A stretch of DNA of 64,000 nucleotides from an uncultured Pelagibacteraceae bacterium (GTDB taxonomy: Bacteria > Pseudomonadota > Alphaproteobacteria > Pelagibacterales > AG-422-B15): positions 54,783 through 118,782 of the forward strand of contig CACIRX010000002.1 of the NCBI GenBank assembly GCA_902589175.1, given 5' to 3'. Positions within the stretch are counted from its first letter, which is position 1, and each line of letters begins with the position of its first letter. Below, piece by piece: positions 43,677-52,830 of this stretch. The notes beneath the pieces were generated by a model, which did not search any database, had not been told where the DNA came from, and worked only from the letters and a program-made list of their open reading frames with translations. The position numbers and the translations under genes are program-made.

Positions 43677-44852
43677 TTAGTATGTATATTCTTTGTTATC
43701 CGTTTGAATAAAAGTTCCATTTTGAACTTCAAATAAATAAGCAACATTTGCACCTAAATGTTTTTCTGGGGACCAAGAAAGTACTGTGTCGCCAAAAGGT
43801 ATTTTATAATCATTTATGCTTTCTAATGCATTTAGGAAGCTGTCTGTCGTTAAGTCACGGCCAGCAATTTCTAAAGCCTTAGCAGTTATATCCATGTACA
43901 TATAACCATAAGCTGAACCTATGTTTGGCATATTACCAAAAGTCGACTCATAGGTGTCAATCCAATCACAAATTTCGGGTGAGCAGTTTGCTTTACTTGG
44001 AGTATCAAATTGTGCAAATGTATAAAATCCATCTGTTACACCATCAGGTTGCGATGCTATAACAGGGTGAAAACTTGCAACCTGGCCAAAAAATAATACA
44101 TCCCATTTCATCTGCCTAGCTTTTGTATAACCAAGAATTGTATCTTTAACAATTGTACCCATTGCAACAGCTTCACAGTCTGCATTTTTTAATTTTGTAA
44201 TTTGAGAGGTTAAATCAGTATCAGTCGGCTTATTAGTTGCTTTTTCATGCAACTCTAAACCCATTTCGTTTAGTTGGTCTACAGTGGCTTCGTATGTTTC
44301 TTGTCCAAAATCATTGTCTTGATAAAGAACGCATATTTTATTTTTTCCTCTCTCATTGATAGCCCACTTAACTCCAGCTCTGATTTGATCGTAATAACTT
44401 GAAAGAGCTCCAAATTTTAAACGATGTAAAGGCTCAGTCATTGATCTTGCTGATGATAGAGGAAATAAATTTGGTATATCTTTTTTCTCTTGAGCTTCAA
44501 ACACAGCATTGTTCATTGGCGTACCTAAACTTGCAACCATCAGAAATATCTTATCTTTATTTAGCAGCTTGTTTGCTGCCTGGACTGCGCGAGGAACTTG
44601 GTATTGATGATCTTCAGCAATGATTTTAAGCATTCTTCCATGAATACCTCCTGATTTATTAATTTCATCAATTCTCATTTGAACACCTTCAACGGAATAT
44701 TTTCCAAATGAAGAAACTGGTCCACTTATATCCGTATGCATGCCAAGAATGATTTCATCGTCAGAAACACCTTGAGAATAAGAATTGTGGCCAAAAGTTA
44801 ATAATAGTGCCAATAAAATTGTAAAAATTGAAAATCGCTTACTTATCATCAT
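43677..44852 (-). CDS. LivK-type ABC transporter binding protein (copy 1)
   Basis: 391 aa. Signal peptide (FSIFTILLALLLTFGHNSYS) and the same fold as copy 2, with ILGMHTDISGPVSSFGK, GIHGRMLKIIAEDHQY and CVLYQDNDFGQETY. It stops immediately before the start of copy 2 and carries two extra cysteines in a short insert (ANCSPEICDW) not seen in the paralogue. The duplication gives one transporter two binding specificities, a guess to be tested. Confidence 0.9.
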   Translation of the reverse strand: MMISKRFSIFTILLALLLTFGHNSYSQGVSDDEIILGMHTDISGPVSSFGKYSVEGVQMRIDEINKSGGIHGRMLKIIAEDHQYQVPRAVQAANKLLNKDKIFLMVASLGTPMNNAVFEAQEKKDIPNLFPLSSARSMTEPLHRLKFGALSSYYDQIRAGVKWAINERGKNKICVLYQDNDFGQETYEATVDQLNEMGLELHEKATNKPTDTDLTSQITKLKNADCEAVAMGTIVKDTILGYTKARQMKWDVLFFGQVASFHPVIASQPDGVTDGFYTFAQFDTPSKANCSPEICDWIDTYESTFGNMPNIGSAYGYMYMDITAKALEIAGRDLTTDSFLNALESINDYKIPFGDTVLSWSPEKHLGANVAYLFEVQNGTFIQTDNKEYTY

Positions 44853-44900
44853 TCGTCCTCTTGAATTTAAAAGGAAATCTTATTATTTCACAGAGGAAAA

Positions 44901-46724
44901 TCAAGCAGATTGATACATGCTTTCAATGATATCGCCGTATTTTTGATTTATGAATTTGCGTTTCAGCTTCATAGTCGGAGTAAGCTCATCGTCTTCGGCT
45001 GTTAATTGTATATCAATTAATGAGAATTTTTTTACTTGTTCTACAGAGGCAAATTTTTTATTTACTTTATTGACCTCATCATCGATCAAGGAAACTATTT
45101 CCTCTGATTTACAGAGACTTTCAAAATTAGAAAATGGTATGTCATTATCCTGAGCGTGTTTCATCACATTCTCTTCATCTATCATTATTAGACATGACAA
45201 AAACTTTCTTTTATCACCAATTACAACAGCATCTGATATAAATGGACTAAATTTTAATTCATTTTCTATTTCAGATGGAGATATATTTTTTCCGCCAGCT
45301 GTAATGATTATGTCTTTTTTTCTATCTGTAATTTTTAAATTTCCATAGTTATCAATTTCACCAACATCTCCTGTATGCAGCCATCCATCAATCAGAGTTT
45401 CTTTTGTTTGTTCAGGTTTATTTAAATAACCACAAAACACGCCTGGACCTCTAAATAAAATCTCTCCATCCTGCGCAATCCTTACTTCAGAATCATTAAC
45501 GGCTCGTCCAACATGTCCTAGTTTTATTTCTCTGGAATAAAATGCAGTTCCAACTCCAGCAGTTTCTGTCATTCCCCATCCTTCTCTCATATCTATACCA
45601 AGTGAGAGATACCAATTTATGAGATCAGGTGATATAGGCGCAGCGCCACTTAGTGCGTAACGACAGTTATTCAAACCGAGAAGTTTTTTTATATTTTTTA
45701 AAACCAGTTGATTACATATCCAATAAGATAATTTCAATGATAAAGGAGGTTCTTTTCCGTCTATGAAGTACTCTTTATATTTAGAGCCAACATTTATTGA
45801 AAATTGATAAAAGAACTTGCCAACGAAAGTTGCATCTTTCATTAATATTGTAATCGATGAATAAAACTTTTCCCAAATCCTTGGGACTGCAATAAATACC
45901 GTTGGAGAAACTTCTCGAATATTTTCAGGAACTGTATCAATACTTTCTGCAAAATTAACTACTGCACCTGTTTTTAAAGGGATCATAACTGAAACTGACC
46001 GCTCCAATATATGACATAACGGAAGAAACGATAATTGTTCCTCGTGTTCCATTACATCAAAGATGTCATATCCAGTATTTATAGAATAAAGTAAGTTTGT
46101 GTGATTAATCATCGCACCCTTTGAAGGCCCTGTTGTACCTGATGTGTAAACTAAAATTGCAATGTCATCTGGACTTACATTATTTACTAAACTTTCCCAA
46201 AGATTGGGGTTTTCTTGATTAGTTTTTTCACCAATTTTTAAAAACTCTTCATAGCTAAGAACTTGATCATCATGAAAGTCATTTAACCCTTCCATATCGA
46301 AGACAATAATTTGTTTTAATGAAGGACACTCACCTCTTACTTCTAAAATTTTATCAAGCTGTTCTTCATTTTCAGCAAAATAAAATTTTGTAGCACTATC
46401 ATTTACTAGATACTTAACCTGTGCAGCCGAGTCTGTTGTATACACTCCACTAGAAATTCCTCCCGCACCGATTGTCCCCATATCAGTATAAAGCCACTCA
46501 GGATTTCCTTCACTTGCAATTGAAACCACATTACCTTTTTCTAGTCCTAGAGCGTGAAGAGCAAGACCAGTTAGTTTTGCCTTTTCTCCATAGTGAGACC
46601 ATGGGATTTCTTGCCAAATACCAAGATCTTTTTCTCTCATGGCAACTCTTTCTCCACGAGATTTAACCGAGTCCCAAAAAAGTCTTGGAATTGTATTTAT
46701 CTCCACATTTTTTTCTTTTTCCAA
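44901..46724 (-). CDS. Long-chain acyl-CoA synthetase / AMP-dependent ligase
   Basis: 607 aa, ANL superfamily: P-loop ILVYTSGTTGPSKGAM, GWGMTETAG, DGWLHTGDVGEID and the C-terminal LTPTMKLKRK catalytic lysine. It activates a carboxylic acid as its CoA ester. It sits between the binding proteins and livF and overlaps livF by 28 bp. The start is TTG 46724: AGGAGAGA lies about 5-10 nt before it, and no ATG is available before the conserved N-terminus. Pairing of a Liv importer with an acyl-CoA ligase suggests the imported substrate is an organic acid that is then activated. Confidence 0.92.
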   Translation of the reverse strand: MEKEKNVEINTIPRLFWDSVKSRGERVAMREKDLGIWQEIPWSHYGEKAKLTGLALHALGLEKGNVVSIASEGNPEWLYTDMGTIGAGGISSGVYTTDSAAQVKYLVNDSATKFYFAENEEQLDKILEVRGECPSLKQIIVFDMEGLNDFHDDQVLSYEEFLKIGEKTNQENPNLWESLVNNVSPDDIAILVYTSGTTGPSKGAMINHTNLLYSINTGYDIFDVMEHEEQLSFLPLCHILERSVSVMIPLKTGAVVNFAESIDTVPENIREVSPTVFIAVPRIWEKFYSSITILMKDATFVGKFFYQFSINVGSKYKEYFIDGKEPPLSLKLSYWICNQLVLKNIKKLLGLNNCRYALSGAAPISPDLINWYLSLGIDMREGWGMTETAGVGTAFYSREIKLGHVGRAVNDSEVRIAQDGEILFRGPGVFCGYLNKPEQTKETLIDGWLHTGDVGEIDNYGNLKITDRKKDIIITAGGKNISPSEIENELKFSPFISDAVVIGDKRKFLSCLIMIDEENVMKHAQDNDIPFSNFESLCKSEEIVSLIDDEVNKVNKKFASVEQVKKFSLIDIQLTAEDDELTPTMKLKRKFINQKYGDIIESMYQSA

Positions 46725-47470
46725 CGTCTCTCTCCTCTTATACCTTCATCTTGCTGTCCAAGATAAAATTCTTTTATATCTTCTTTTTCTAAAAGCTCTT
46801 TACTGTTTCCTTCCATTACAATTCGACCAAGTTCCAACACATAACCGAAGTCGGAGTTACTAAGTGCAATATTAGCGTTTTGCTCAACTAAAAGTATTGT
46901 AGTTTTTAATTCTTTATTTATTCGAATTATAATTTCAAATATTTCCTTAACTAGCTTAGGCGATAACCCTAATGACGGCTCATCTAAAAGCATAATTTCT
47001 GGCTTGCTCATAAGAGCTCGACTGATGCATAACATTTGCTGCTCTCCACCAGATAATAAACCAGCTGGTTGGTTCATCCTTTCTTTTAGTATTGGAAAAT
47101 ATTCAAAAACTTGTTCAATATCTCTATTTATTTCTTTCTTATCTGATCGTGTATAAGCACCCATTTGAAGATTCTCAATTACGGAACAATAAGGAAATAC
47201 TTCTCTACCTTCAGGAGCATGACTCATTCCTAGTCTTAATATTTTATCGGGATCTTTTTTTTGAATTTCACTTCCATTTAAATAAACTTTTCCTTTTCTA
47301 GGATCAATTGCTCCTGATATAGTTTTGAGAATTGTTGTTTTCCCTGCCCCATTAGATCCAAGGATCGTTACTATAGAACCCTGATTAACTTTAAAACTAA
47401 TACCTCTAATGGCCATGATTGGCCCATAATAAGTTTCAATATTTTCAACATTTAAAAGAGATTTAGACAT
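46697..47470 (-). CDS. livF: ABC transporter ATPase LivF
   Basis: 257 aa. Walker A GSNGAGKTT, LivF-type SHAPEGREVFPYCSVIENL, signature LLSGGEQQMLCISRAL, Walker B IMLLDEPSLGL and VEQNANIAL. Second ATPase of the Liv importer; livHMG are on the plus strand 13 kb away. Overlap with the ligase gene is 28 bp and with the upstream secreted gene 1 bp (TAATG). The C-terminal tail (RRWKKKKMWR) is unusually basic. Confidence 0.93.
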   Translation of the reverse strand: MSKSLLNVENIETYYGPIMAIRGISFKVNQGSIVTILGSNGAGKTTILKTISGAIDPRKGKVYLNGSEIQKKDPDKILRLGMSHAPEGREVFPYCSVIENLQMGAYTRSDKKEINRDIEQVFEYFPILKERMNQPAGLLSGGEQQMLCISRALMSKPEIMLLDEPSLGLSPKLVKEIFEIIIRINKELKTTILLVEQNANIALSNSDFGYVLELGRIVMEGNSKELLEKEDIKEFYLGQQDEGIRGERRWKKKKMWR

Positions 47471-48063
47471 TATTTAAACACCACTTCAATATCATCAAAG
47501 TTTGCTTTTAGGTTCGCAAGACACCTCATGGGGCTTACATTCTGCTCAAAAGCAAGTTCTTTAGTGGGCCTAATTGTAATCTCTAAATATGTAGATTCAA
47601 CTAAACTTTTTCTTAGTTTTTCATCTACAGCAAAATAATACTGTGTAGTTGGCGATGCAAATAAATCTGATAAATATGATGAGGCCTTCGAATATTTGTC
47701 ATCTCCATAACCACTGCTTTGAGTCAATATGTCGATGGTTTTAACAAAATAATCTCTACACTTGTAATTCGTTGAAAGATAATTTCCTTCACTAAATCCA
47801 TAATTTTGCTCAAAAGATATAGATGCGATTATTCTCTCATTTCTCCAATCATAATAGACATTCGTTATCACGTTCTCTTCACCTAAATGATTTTTAACAT
47901 ATGATGTAAGATCTTCTTCAAATCTGATTAGTCCAAAATCTAATAAATTAATTTTATTTGAGGATAATGTATTAAATAAATTATTATTGAACAAAGTTTT
48001 TTCTTCTGAGAAAGAATTAATCATTGAAAGAAAAAAAATGAATATTACAAAAATAATTTTCAT
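47470..48063 (-). CDS. Secreted protein of unknown function
   Basis: 197 aa with signal peptide (IIFVIFIFFLSMINSFS). The mature protein has a mixed alpha/beta look and two cysteines, one in YKCRDYFVK and one in PMRCLANLK. No family recognised. It heads a tight run (TAATG into livF), and follows the AtuA gene by 4 bp, so it belongs to the same transcript as the Liv importer. A periplasmic role linked to uptake is possible. Confidence 0.62.
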   Translation of the reverse strand: MKIIFVIFIFFLSMINSFSEEKTLFNNNLFNTLSSNKINLLDFGLIRFEEDLTSYVKNHLGEENVITNVYYDWRNERIIASISFEQNYGFSEGNYLSTNYKCRDYFVKTIDILTQSSGYGDDKYSKASSYLSDLFASPTTQYYFAVDEKLRKSLVESTYLEITIRPTKELAFEQNVSPMRCLANLKANFDDIEVVFK

Positions 48064-48067
48064 TTGT

Positions 48068-49855
48068 CTAATCTAACAGATTTGCAGGAATTGGTATCAT
48101 CTGGTCTAATAGTATTTGTGCGTAAGCTTTGCCTTGAGGATCGTTTCTAAGACTTGCTGGCCCTCCGCCGCCAAGAACATCATTTAAAATGAAATTTATA
48201 GAATTTGAGCCTGGTAAAAAGTATCTCTCAACAGACCCCTCAAGAAAATCAGAAAAGCAATCCTTAACAGCTTTTTCATCAAGAAAACTGCATATTGCTG
48301 GATAAAACTTTGGATCTCTTGCAATTATGCCAATGTTTGCTTTATTGCCTTTATCGCCACTTCGTCCGTAAGCAACTTTAATAAGCGGCACATCAACAAA
48401 CTTTTCATTTGCATCTTCAAAATCAGGAGCTGTTGTTTTTTGAATACTGTTCAAGTCAAATTGTTCAGATTGTGATATCTTTATCTCACTATTTGAAGAA
48501 CCATTATCTATTGTTACGTTCACTTGATCCTTATCAATTAAAAATGAGAACAACCTTACAATTGGTGACGGTTTTGGTCGCCCTCCAACAAATCCAGACA
48601 AACCTGGAGGAGTTGCTAGGCCTAAGCCAACAGACTCTTTAAGCATAATACCAACCGCTCTAATATCTTGATGTTTAGCTGCAAATTTAAGAACTACTTC
48701 GCGGTTATTCTCATTTGATGATTTCTTGCTGTATTGACTGTTATCGCCAATAATTTCGATACTTGTTTCATCAAAATCAGCAATATTCATCATACGCATT
48801 ATCATCTTTGATCTCTCAAATATTGCTTCTCCATATGTACGAGCTTTTTTAGCAGCATCTATACCGACAAATGAACAGACATGACCTGCCCTGAAACCAT
48901 CAGCATAAGTTGCACAAACTTTATACTGGTTAGGAGCTGGATAACCTTTTGCTCCAGAGATTTTAACTTTATCTTTTTCGGTTTCTTCAATTTTTACATT
49001 TGAAAAATCACAAATAACATCAGGTAATATATATGCTTGAGGATCACCTATCTCATACAGCATCTGTTCAGCGACAGTTCCAAAACTTACCATGCCGGTT
49101 GAATTTTTTGACTTAGTACAATCGAAACTGCCATCTTCAGAAACTTCCACAATGGGATAGCCTATTTGATGCAGATCTTTTGATACTAATTCCCAATCAG
49201 TGAAATTACCTCCGGTACTTTGTGTTCCACATTCAATAATGTGACCAGCTAAACTACCTGCAGCAAGTTTGTCATATTCTTTTTCATTCCATCCGAACGC
49301 ATAAATACATGCACCTAATGTAACTGCGCTATCAACACTTCTTCCAGTAATTACTATATCAGCGCCACTTTTAAGAGCTTCAGCTATAGGAAATGCACCA
49401 AGATATGCATTAATGCTTGCTATTTTGTCCTCAGCAGGAAAATCTTCATTTGAATACATTTCCTTTATATTCAGCTCTGAAAATTTATTCTTTTCCTTCA
49501 TTAAATCATCACCTAATACGACTGACACTTTTAAATCCAATTTAAGTTCTTTAATTAATTCTCTGATGGCCTCAGCGCATGCCTCTGGGTTTACGCCTCC
49601 AGCATTGCTGAGAATTTTTACTTTTTGATCTGCTATTTGTCGCAAATTTAACTTTAATACACTTGATACAAAATCTACTGCATAACCTTTTGTGGCATCT
49701 TTTACTCGAGCCCTTGCCATAATTGACATTGTGATTTCTGCCAAATAATCATAAACAATAAAGTCTAGATCGTTTCCATTCAATAATTGAGGTGTTGCAA
49801 TAACGGAATCGCCCCAAAATCCACTTGCCCCACCTATTCTAAGTTTTTTTGACAT
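48068..49855 (-). CDS. atuA: AtuA / DUF1446 family protein (acyclic terpene utilization)
   Basis: 595 aa. Typical AtuA features: RIGGASGFWGDSVIATPQLL at the N-terminus, KILSNAGGVNPEACAEAIREL, ITGRSVDSAVTLGACI, ECGTQSTGGNFTDW, and a C-terminal part including AYGRSGDKGNKANIGIIARDP. AtuA is needed for acyclic terpene (citronellol, geraniol) breakdown in Pseudomonas, but its reaction is unsettled. Here it precedes livF and an acyl-CoA ligase, supporting a carboxylic-acid catabolic role. Geranyl-CoA carboxylase genes are not seen in this window. Confidence 0.87.
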   Translation of the reverse strand: MSKKLRIGGASGFWGDSVIATPQLLNGNDLDFIVYDYLAEITMSIMARARVKDATKGYAVDFVSSVLKLNLRQIADQKVKILSNAGGVNPEACAEAIRELIKELKLDLKVSVVLGDDLMKEKNKFSELNIKEMYSNEDFPAEDKIASINAYLGAFPIAEALKSGADIVITGRSVDSAVTLGACIYAFGWNEKEYDKLAAGSLAGHIIECGTQSTGGNFTDWELVSKDLHQIGYPIVEVSEDGSFDCTKSKNSTGMVSFGTVAEQMLYEIGDPQAYILPDVICDFSNVKIEETEKDKVKISGAKGYPAPNQYKVCATYADGFRAGHVCSFVGIDAAKKARTYGEAIFERSKMIMRMMNIADFDETSIEIIGDNSQYSKKSSNENNREVVLKFAAKHQDIRAVGIMLKESVGLGLATPPGLSGFVGGRPKPSPIVRLFSFLIDKDQVNVTIDNGSSNSEIKISQSEQFDLNSIQKTTAPDFEDANEKFVDVPLIKVAYGRSGDKGNKANIGIIARDPKFYPAICSFLDEKAVKDCFSDFLEGSVERYFLPGSNSINFILNDVLGGGGPASLRNDPQGKAYAQILLDQMIPIPANLLD

Positions 49856-49915
49856 TTGAATGATTATATCTATTTTTGTTATAATTGGTTAAATAATTAA
49901 ATTGTCTAATACATT

Positions 49916-50311
49916 ATGAGTTTTTTCAAATCAATAAACAATGCTTTCGTGAAATGTTTTGATTTTAAGACCAGAGCCAACAGGGCTGAGTTTTGGTACT
50001 TTTACTTGTTCACAACAGCTGTTGGTTTTGTTGGATTGCAGCTTGATATGTTTTTTCAATTACAACTAGTCGGTATTGAATTAGCTAATTCAACAGAATC
50101 AATAATGCTAGGGCCCATGTATATTTTTTTATATTTTCTTTTTATTGTTCCAAGTTTCGCACTATACGTAAGAAGACTGCATGATGTAAATCGTTCAGGT
50201 TGGTGGCTCTTAATTGTACTGGTTCCTTTTATTGGAATAATTACTATTATTTTTTTTATGTGCTTAAAAGGAACAGAAGGTAGTAATGATTTCGGAGAGG
50301 TCTCTTCTTAA
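49916..50311 (+). CDS. DUF805 membrane protein
   Basis: 131 aa, four spans, with the DUF805 hallmark KTRANRAEFWYFYLFT near the N-terminus and YVRRLHDVNRSGWWLLIVLVP ahead of the last span (total 131, typical for the family). Function unknown. Divergent from atuA with 60 bp between, and overlapping by 4 bp the end of a small minus-strand gene. Confidence 0.87.
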   Translation: MSFFKSINNAFVKCFDFKTRANRAEFWYFYLFTTAVGFVGLQLDMFFQLQLVGIELANSTESIMLGPMYIFLYFLFIVPSFALYVRRLHDVNRSGWWLLIVLVPFIGIITIIFFMCLKGTEGSNDFGEVSS

Positions 50312-50484
50312 TTTTCGTTTGACTTATTTTTTGCTTTAAATGCTTTCGGGCCGCTGCAGCTGCTACACCCTGAGCCTTCATTTAAAACTTCACTCTCAAT
50401 GTCTTTTTCTAATAAACTAAACGTTGCAATTCCTAATAGTAAGAATATTGGAATGAGAATTAATAAGTTTTTTTTAATTGTCAT
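50308..50484 (-). CDS. Small membrane protein with CSSC motif (58 aa), not in the ORF track
   Basis: I read a complete frame from ATG 50484 to TAA 50308: an N-terminal hydrophobic segment (LLILIPIFLLLGIATFSLL), a short acidic linker and a C-terminal GSGCSSCSGPKAFKAK tail. CxxC would suit a metal or redox centre on the outside or inside face. It begins 11 bp before the flavin reductase stop, so it is likely co-translated with it, and ends 4 bp inside DUF805 on the other strand. No family recognised. Confidence 0.6.
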   Translation of the reverse strand: MTIKKNLLILIPIFLLLGIATFSLLEKDIESEVLNEGSGCSSCSGPKAFKAKNKSNEN

Positions 50485-50950
50485 TTTTCAAGGTTTGGTA
50501 ATTACTTCTATAATAAATAAGTGGATTTCTGTTGTCGTCAATTTTTAAATCTTCAACCTTACCTATTACTAAAACATGATCAGCAATATCAATTTGTTGA
50601 TAAACCGATAACTCAATGTGGCCTAAAGTATTATCCAAAATGATATTATTGCTTGATGATATAGTATGACTTGTTTTACTCACTTTTTCAGGATCTTTTG
50701 TAGCAAACAAACGTGATATTTCTTCTTGTTCGTTTGAAAGAAAGTTAATTACAAATGAATTATTTTTTAAAAAGTCTATATGGTCGGTTTCAGACTTATA
50801 AATATTAAAGATAATCAAAGGTGGCTTTAAGCTTAGAGAGGCGAATGAATTAATTGTAAATCCACTTTTATGTGAGGTGGCTACTGCAACTCCTGTTGCA
50901 AAAGAGCCGAATGCTTTTTTTAGAATATTTTCCTCAAAATCAACTGTCAT
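50474..50950 (-). CDS. Flavin reductase domain protein (FMN-binding)
   Basis: 158 aa, the usual length of the flavin reductase-like family: FGSFATGVAVATSHKSGFTINSF near the start, PPLIIFNIYK, INFLSNEQEEISRLFA and VLVIGKVEDL. These proteins supply reduced flavin to a two-component monooxygenase or act as FMN-binding oxidoreductases. No partner oxygenase lies adjacent; the closest monooxygenases are 9 kb away. It is 13 bp downstream of the desaturase gene. Confidence 0.85.
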   Translation of the reverse strand: MTVDFEENILKKAFGSFATGVAVATSHKSGFTINSFASLSLKPPLIIFNIYKSETDHIDFLKNNSFVINFLSNEQEEISRLFATKDPEKVSKTSHTISSSNNIILDNTLGHIELSVYQQIDIADHVLVIGKVEDLKIDDNRNPLIYYRSNYQTLKNDN

Positions 50951-50963
50951 TTAAGTAATTAAA

Positions 50964-51908
50964 TTAAATTAATACAGAACGAAGCATAGAAACATACCCA
51001 CTTTTAATCTCTAGATCTTCATTAGAATGTTTCTTAAGTATCATCTCGTGAGCTTTCTTGAGTTTGTAACATGGAACAAACATGAATAAGTGATGCTCAA
51101 GATGGTAATTTACGTAATATGGAGCAACAAAGGCTCTTTCTATAATATTTGCATACGTAGTACGTGCATTATTAAAGTCATTTTTAGATTTTACACCAGC
51201 ATGTTCTGCTATATTTCGAATTCTTAAAAAAAGCTGAAAAAATGTGAAAAGTGGTAACAACCAAAATGCTAAAAAATACCACCATTGTCCCAAAATCCAA
51301 AAAATTAAAAATATAATCATATTTGAAATTAATATTCCATACAGTGTATTTCTAGACTCAAAGCCACTAATTTTTTTTCCGTCATTTTTTTTTGTATCAC
51401 TTTTAAGTAATGTTTTAAAAATCAATTCATATCTTTGAACAAGGCCTGATACGCCAAAAATATCTCTCAGCACTTTTCTTAACATGCTCTTTTTTTCTAC
51501 AGGAAATGGTTTGGATAAACTTAAGTCTGGGTCATCTTCAAGTTGAGTATTCCTATGATGGGCTAAGTGGTAATGTCTGTATCCGTAGGTATCCGACCAC
51601 ACCGGAAAAGCACAGATCCATTGTGATAGATGGTTATTTAGCTTTGTATTGTTAATAATTAATCCATGTGCCCCCTCATGCATTAATATTGCTAGGCCAA
51701 GTTGTCTTCCAGCAATTACAAGAACTGCTGCTAAAAAAGTAAATATATTTGGAAATAAAGAGTAAATTAAAACTGATAAACCAATTATAAACCAGGCATG
51801 AAATAATAAAGCGATGCCTTTAAAATCGCTTTTCTCTTTTAAATAATCAACTTCAGTTTCTGATAAAACTTCATTTGGTTTCAAAAATGGTGTTAATTTT
51901 TTTTTCAT
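50964..51908 (-). CDS. Membrane fatty acid desaturase
   Basis: 314 aa. Three histidine boxes of integral-membrane desaturases are visible: HEGAH (about 78-82), HLAHH (about 114-118) and HLEHH (about 270-274), with four hydrophobic spans. It introduces a double bond into a fatty acyl chain, or hydroxylates a terpenoid. Lipid enzymes nearby (cyclopropane synthase at 52.8 kb) support membrane-lipid modification. Upstream spacer (51909-52036) is AT-rich with a TA repeat and no gene. Confidence 0.88.
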   Translation of the reverse strand: MKKKLTPFLKPNEVLSETEVDYLKEKSDFKGIALLFHAWFIIGLSVLIYSLFPNIFTFLAAVLVIAGRQLGLAILMHEGAHGLIINNTKLNNHLSQWICAFPVWSDTYGYRHYHLAHHRNTQLEDDPDLSLSKPFPVEKKSMLRKVLRDIFGVSGLVQRYELIFKTLLKSDTKKNDGKKISGFESRNTLYGILISNMIIFLIFWILGQWWYFLAFWLLPLFTFFQLFLRIRNIAEHAGVKSKNDFNNARTTYANIIERAFVAPYYVNYHLEHHLFMFVPCYKLKKAHEMILKKHSNEDLEIKSGYVSMLRSVLI

Positions 51909-52084
51909 TATTACTATATATATATATATAAAATTTTAGAGATTTCACACCCCATGGAATAATCTAATTATTACATATAGTTAGTAAAGTTATTAATTAA
52001 TAACACTATCTATTAAATGTAATAAATATCATATTTTTGAAATACAGATCCCATACAATTTTTAGAAACATTAAGGAGATAAAT

Positions 52085-52789
52085 ATGAATAACTTTCTAA
52101 AAACCTTGTTGGTTTCATTATCATTATTTGTACTCACTATCACTTATTCAAAAGCCTGGGTAATGGATGTTTGGACAATTGAAGGAATGGACGCTCAAGA
52201 ATTATCAGATGCAACAGCTGCCTACAAAGAAAAAGCAATGGCAGGTGGTGCTAAAATGGTAAACATTAGATCATCCTCAAAACTTAGAGGTGATAAACCA
52301 GGTGATACTACATTTGTTCAAGTTTACTACAATAATTTTAGTGATATGATGAGTGATCAAATGTTAGCAGCTGCAAATCCTGATTGGTTTGCTAGTACTT
52401 ATGGCAAAATAAACCAAGATGCTTCAAGTAACAATGCAATCATGGCAAATGATAAGCCAATGCCTGAAGGGGGAGCTGCTGGTCAAACTGTTGCCTACGC
52501 ATTTGTTGAAATAACTAGCGGTATAAACTTTTTATTAAATATGCCAAAGTTTCAAGAAGTGATGCAAAGTGCAGGAGCAAAAGTTCAGGTGGATAGTTTG
52601 AATTGTGCTACGTGCGGAGAGTCAGTACTTCCTGCAAATGCAATGATTTATTTCGCAGCAGCAAATATGAAAGATATGGGTGAAGCAATGGATATATTTG
52701 CATCCAGTGATATACAAAGATGGGTTTTTGCAAATATTGCACCTCATATAAATATAACTGACGCTGGCGTCTTAGCTTTTAATAATTAA
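52085..52789 (+). CDS. Secreted protein of unknown function (234 aa)
   Basis: The track starts at 52037, but AAGGAG at 52073-52078 points to ATG 52085 with 6-nt spacing; this gives a clean signal peptide (FLKTLLVSLSLFVLTITYSKA). The mature protein is rich in small residues and seems to hold two halves of similar alpha/beta content (VYYNNFSDMM and YAFVEITSGI), with a CATCG pair near residue 180. Possibly two ferredoxin-like (dimeric alpha-beta barrel) domains; I do not recognise a named family. A strong hairpin terminator follows. Confidence 0.72.
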   Translation: MNNFLKTLLVSLSLFVLTITYSKAWVMDVWTIEGMDAQELSDATAAYKEKAMAGGAKMVNIRSSSKLRGDKPGDTTFVQVYYNNFSDMMSDQMLAAANPDWFASTYGKINQDASSNNAIMANDKPMPEGGAAGQTVAYAFVEITSGINFLLNMPKFQEVMQSAGAKVQVDSLNCATCGESVLPANAMIYFAAANMKDMGEAMDIFASSDIQRWVFANIAPHINITDAGVLAFNN

Positions 52790-52798
52790 TCCAATTAT

Positions 52799-52830
52799 TT
52801 AGTTGTCCCAAAGTTTATTGGGGCAACTAA
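52799..52830. terminator. Bidirectional hairpin terminator between the secreted gene and cfa
   Basis: Arms TTAGTTGTCCCAA and TTGGGGCAACTAA pair over 13 bp (one G-U) with a 6-nt loop. It starts 9 bp after the secreted gene stop and overlaps the end of the convergent cfa gene. No long T-run, but the position between convergent genes is typical. Confidence 0.65.

Noticed and set aside
51909-51931. TATATATATA run upstream of the desaturase
   Set aside because: A short simple repeat in AT-rich DNA; no evidence of function.
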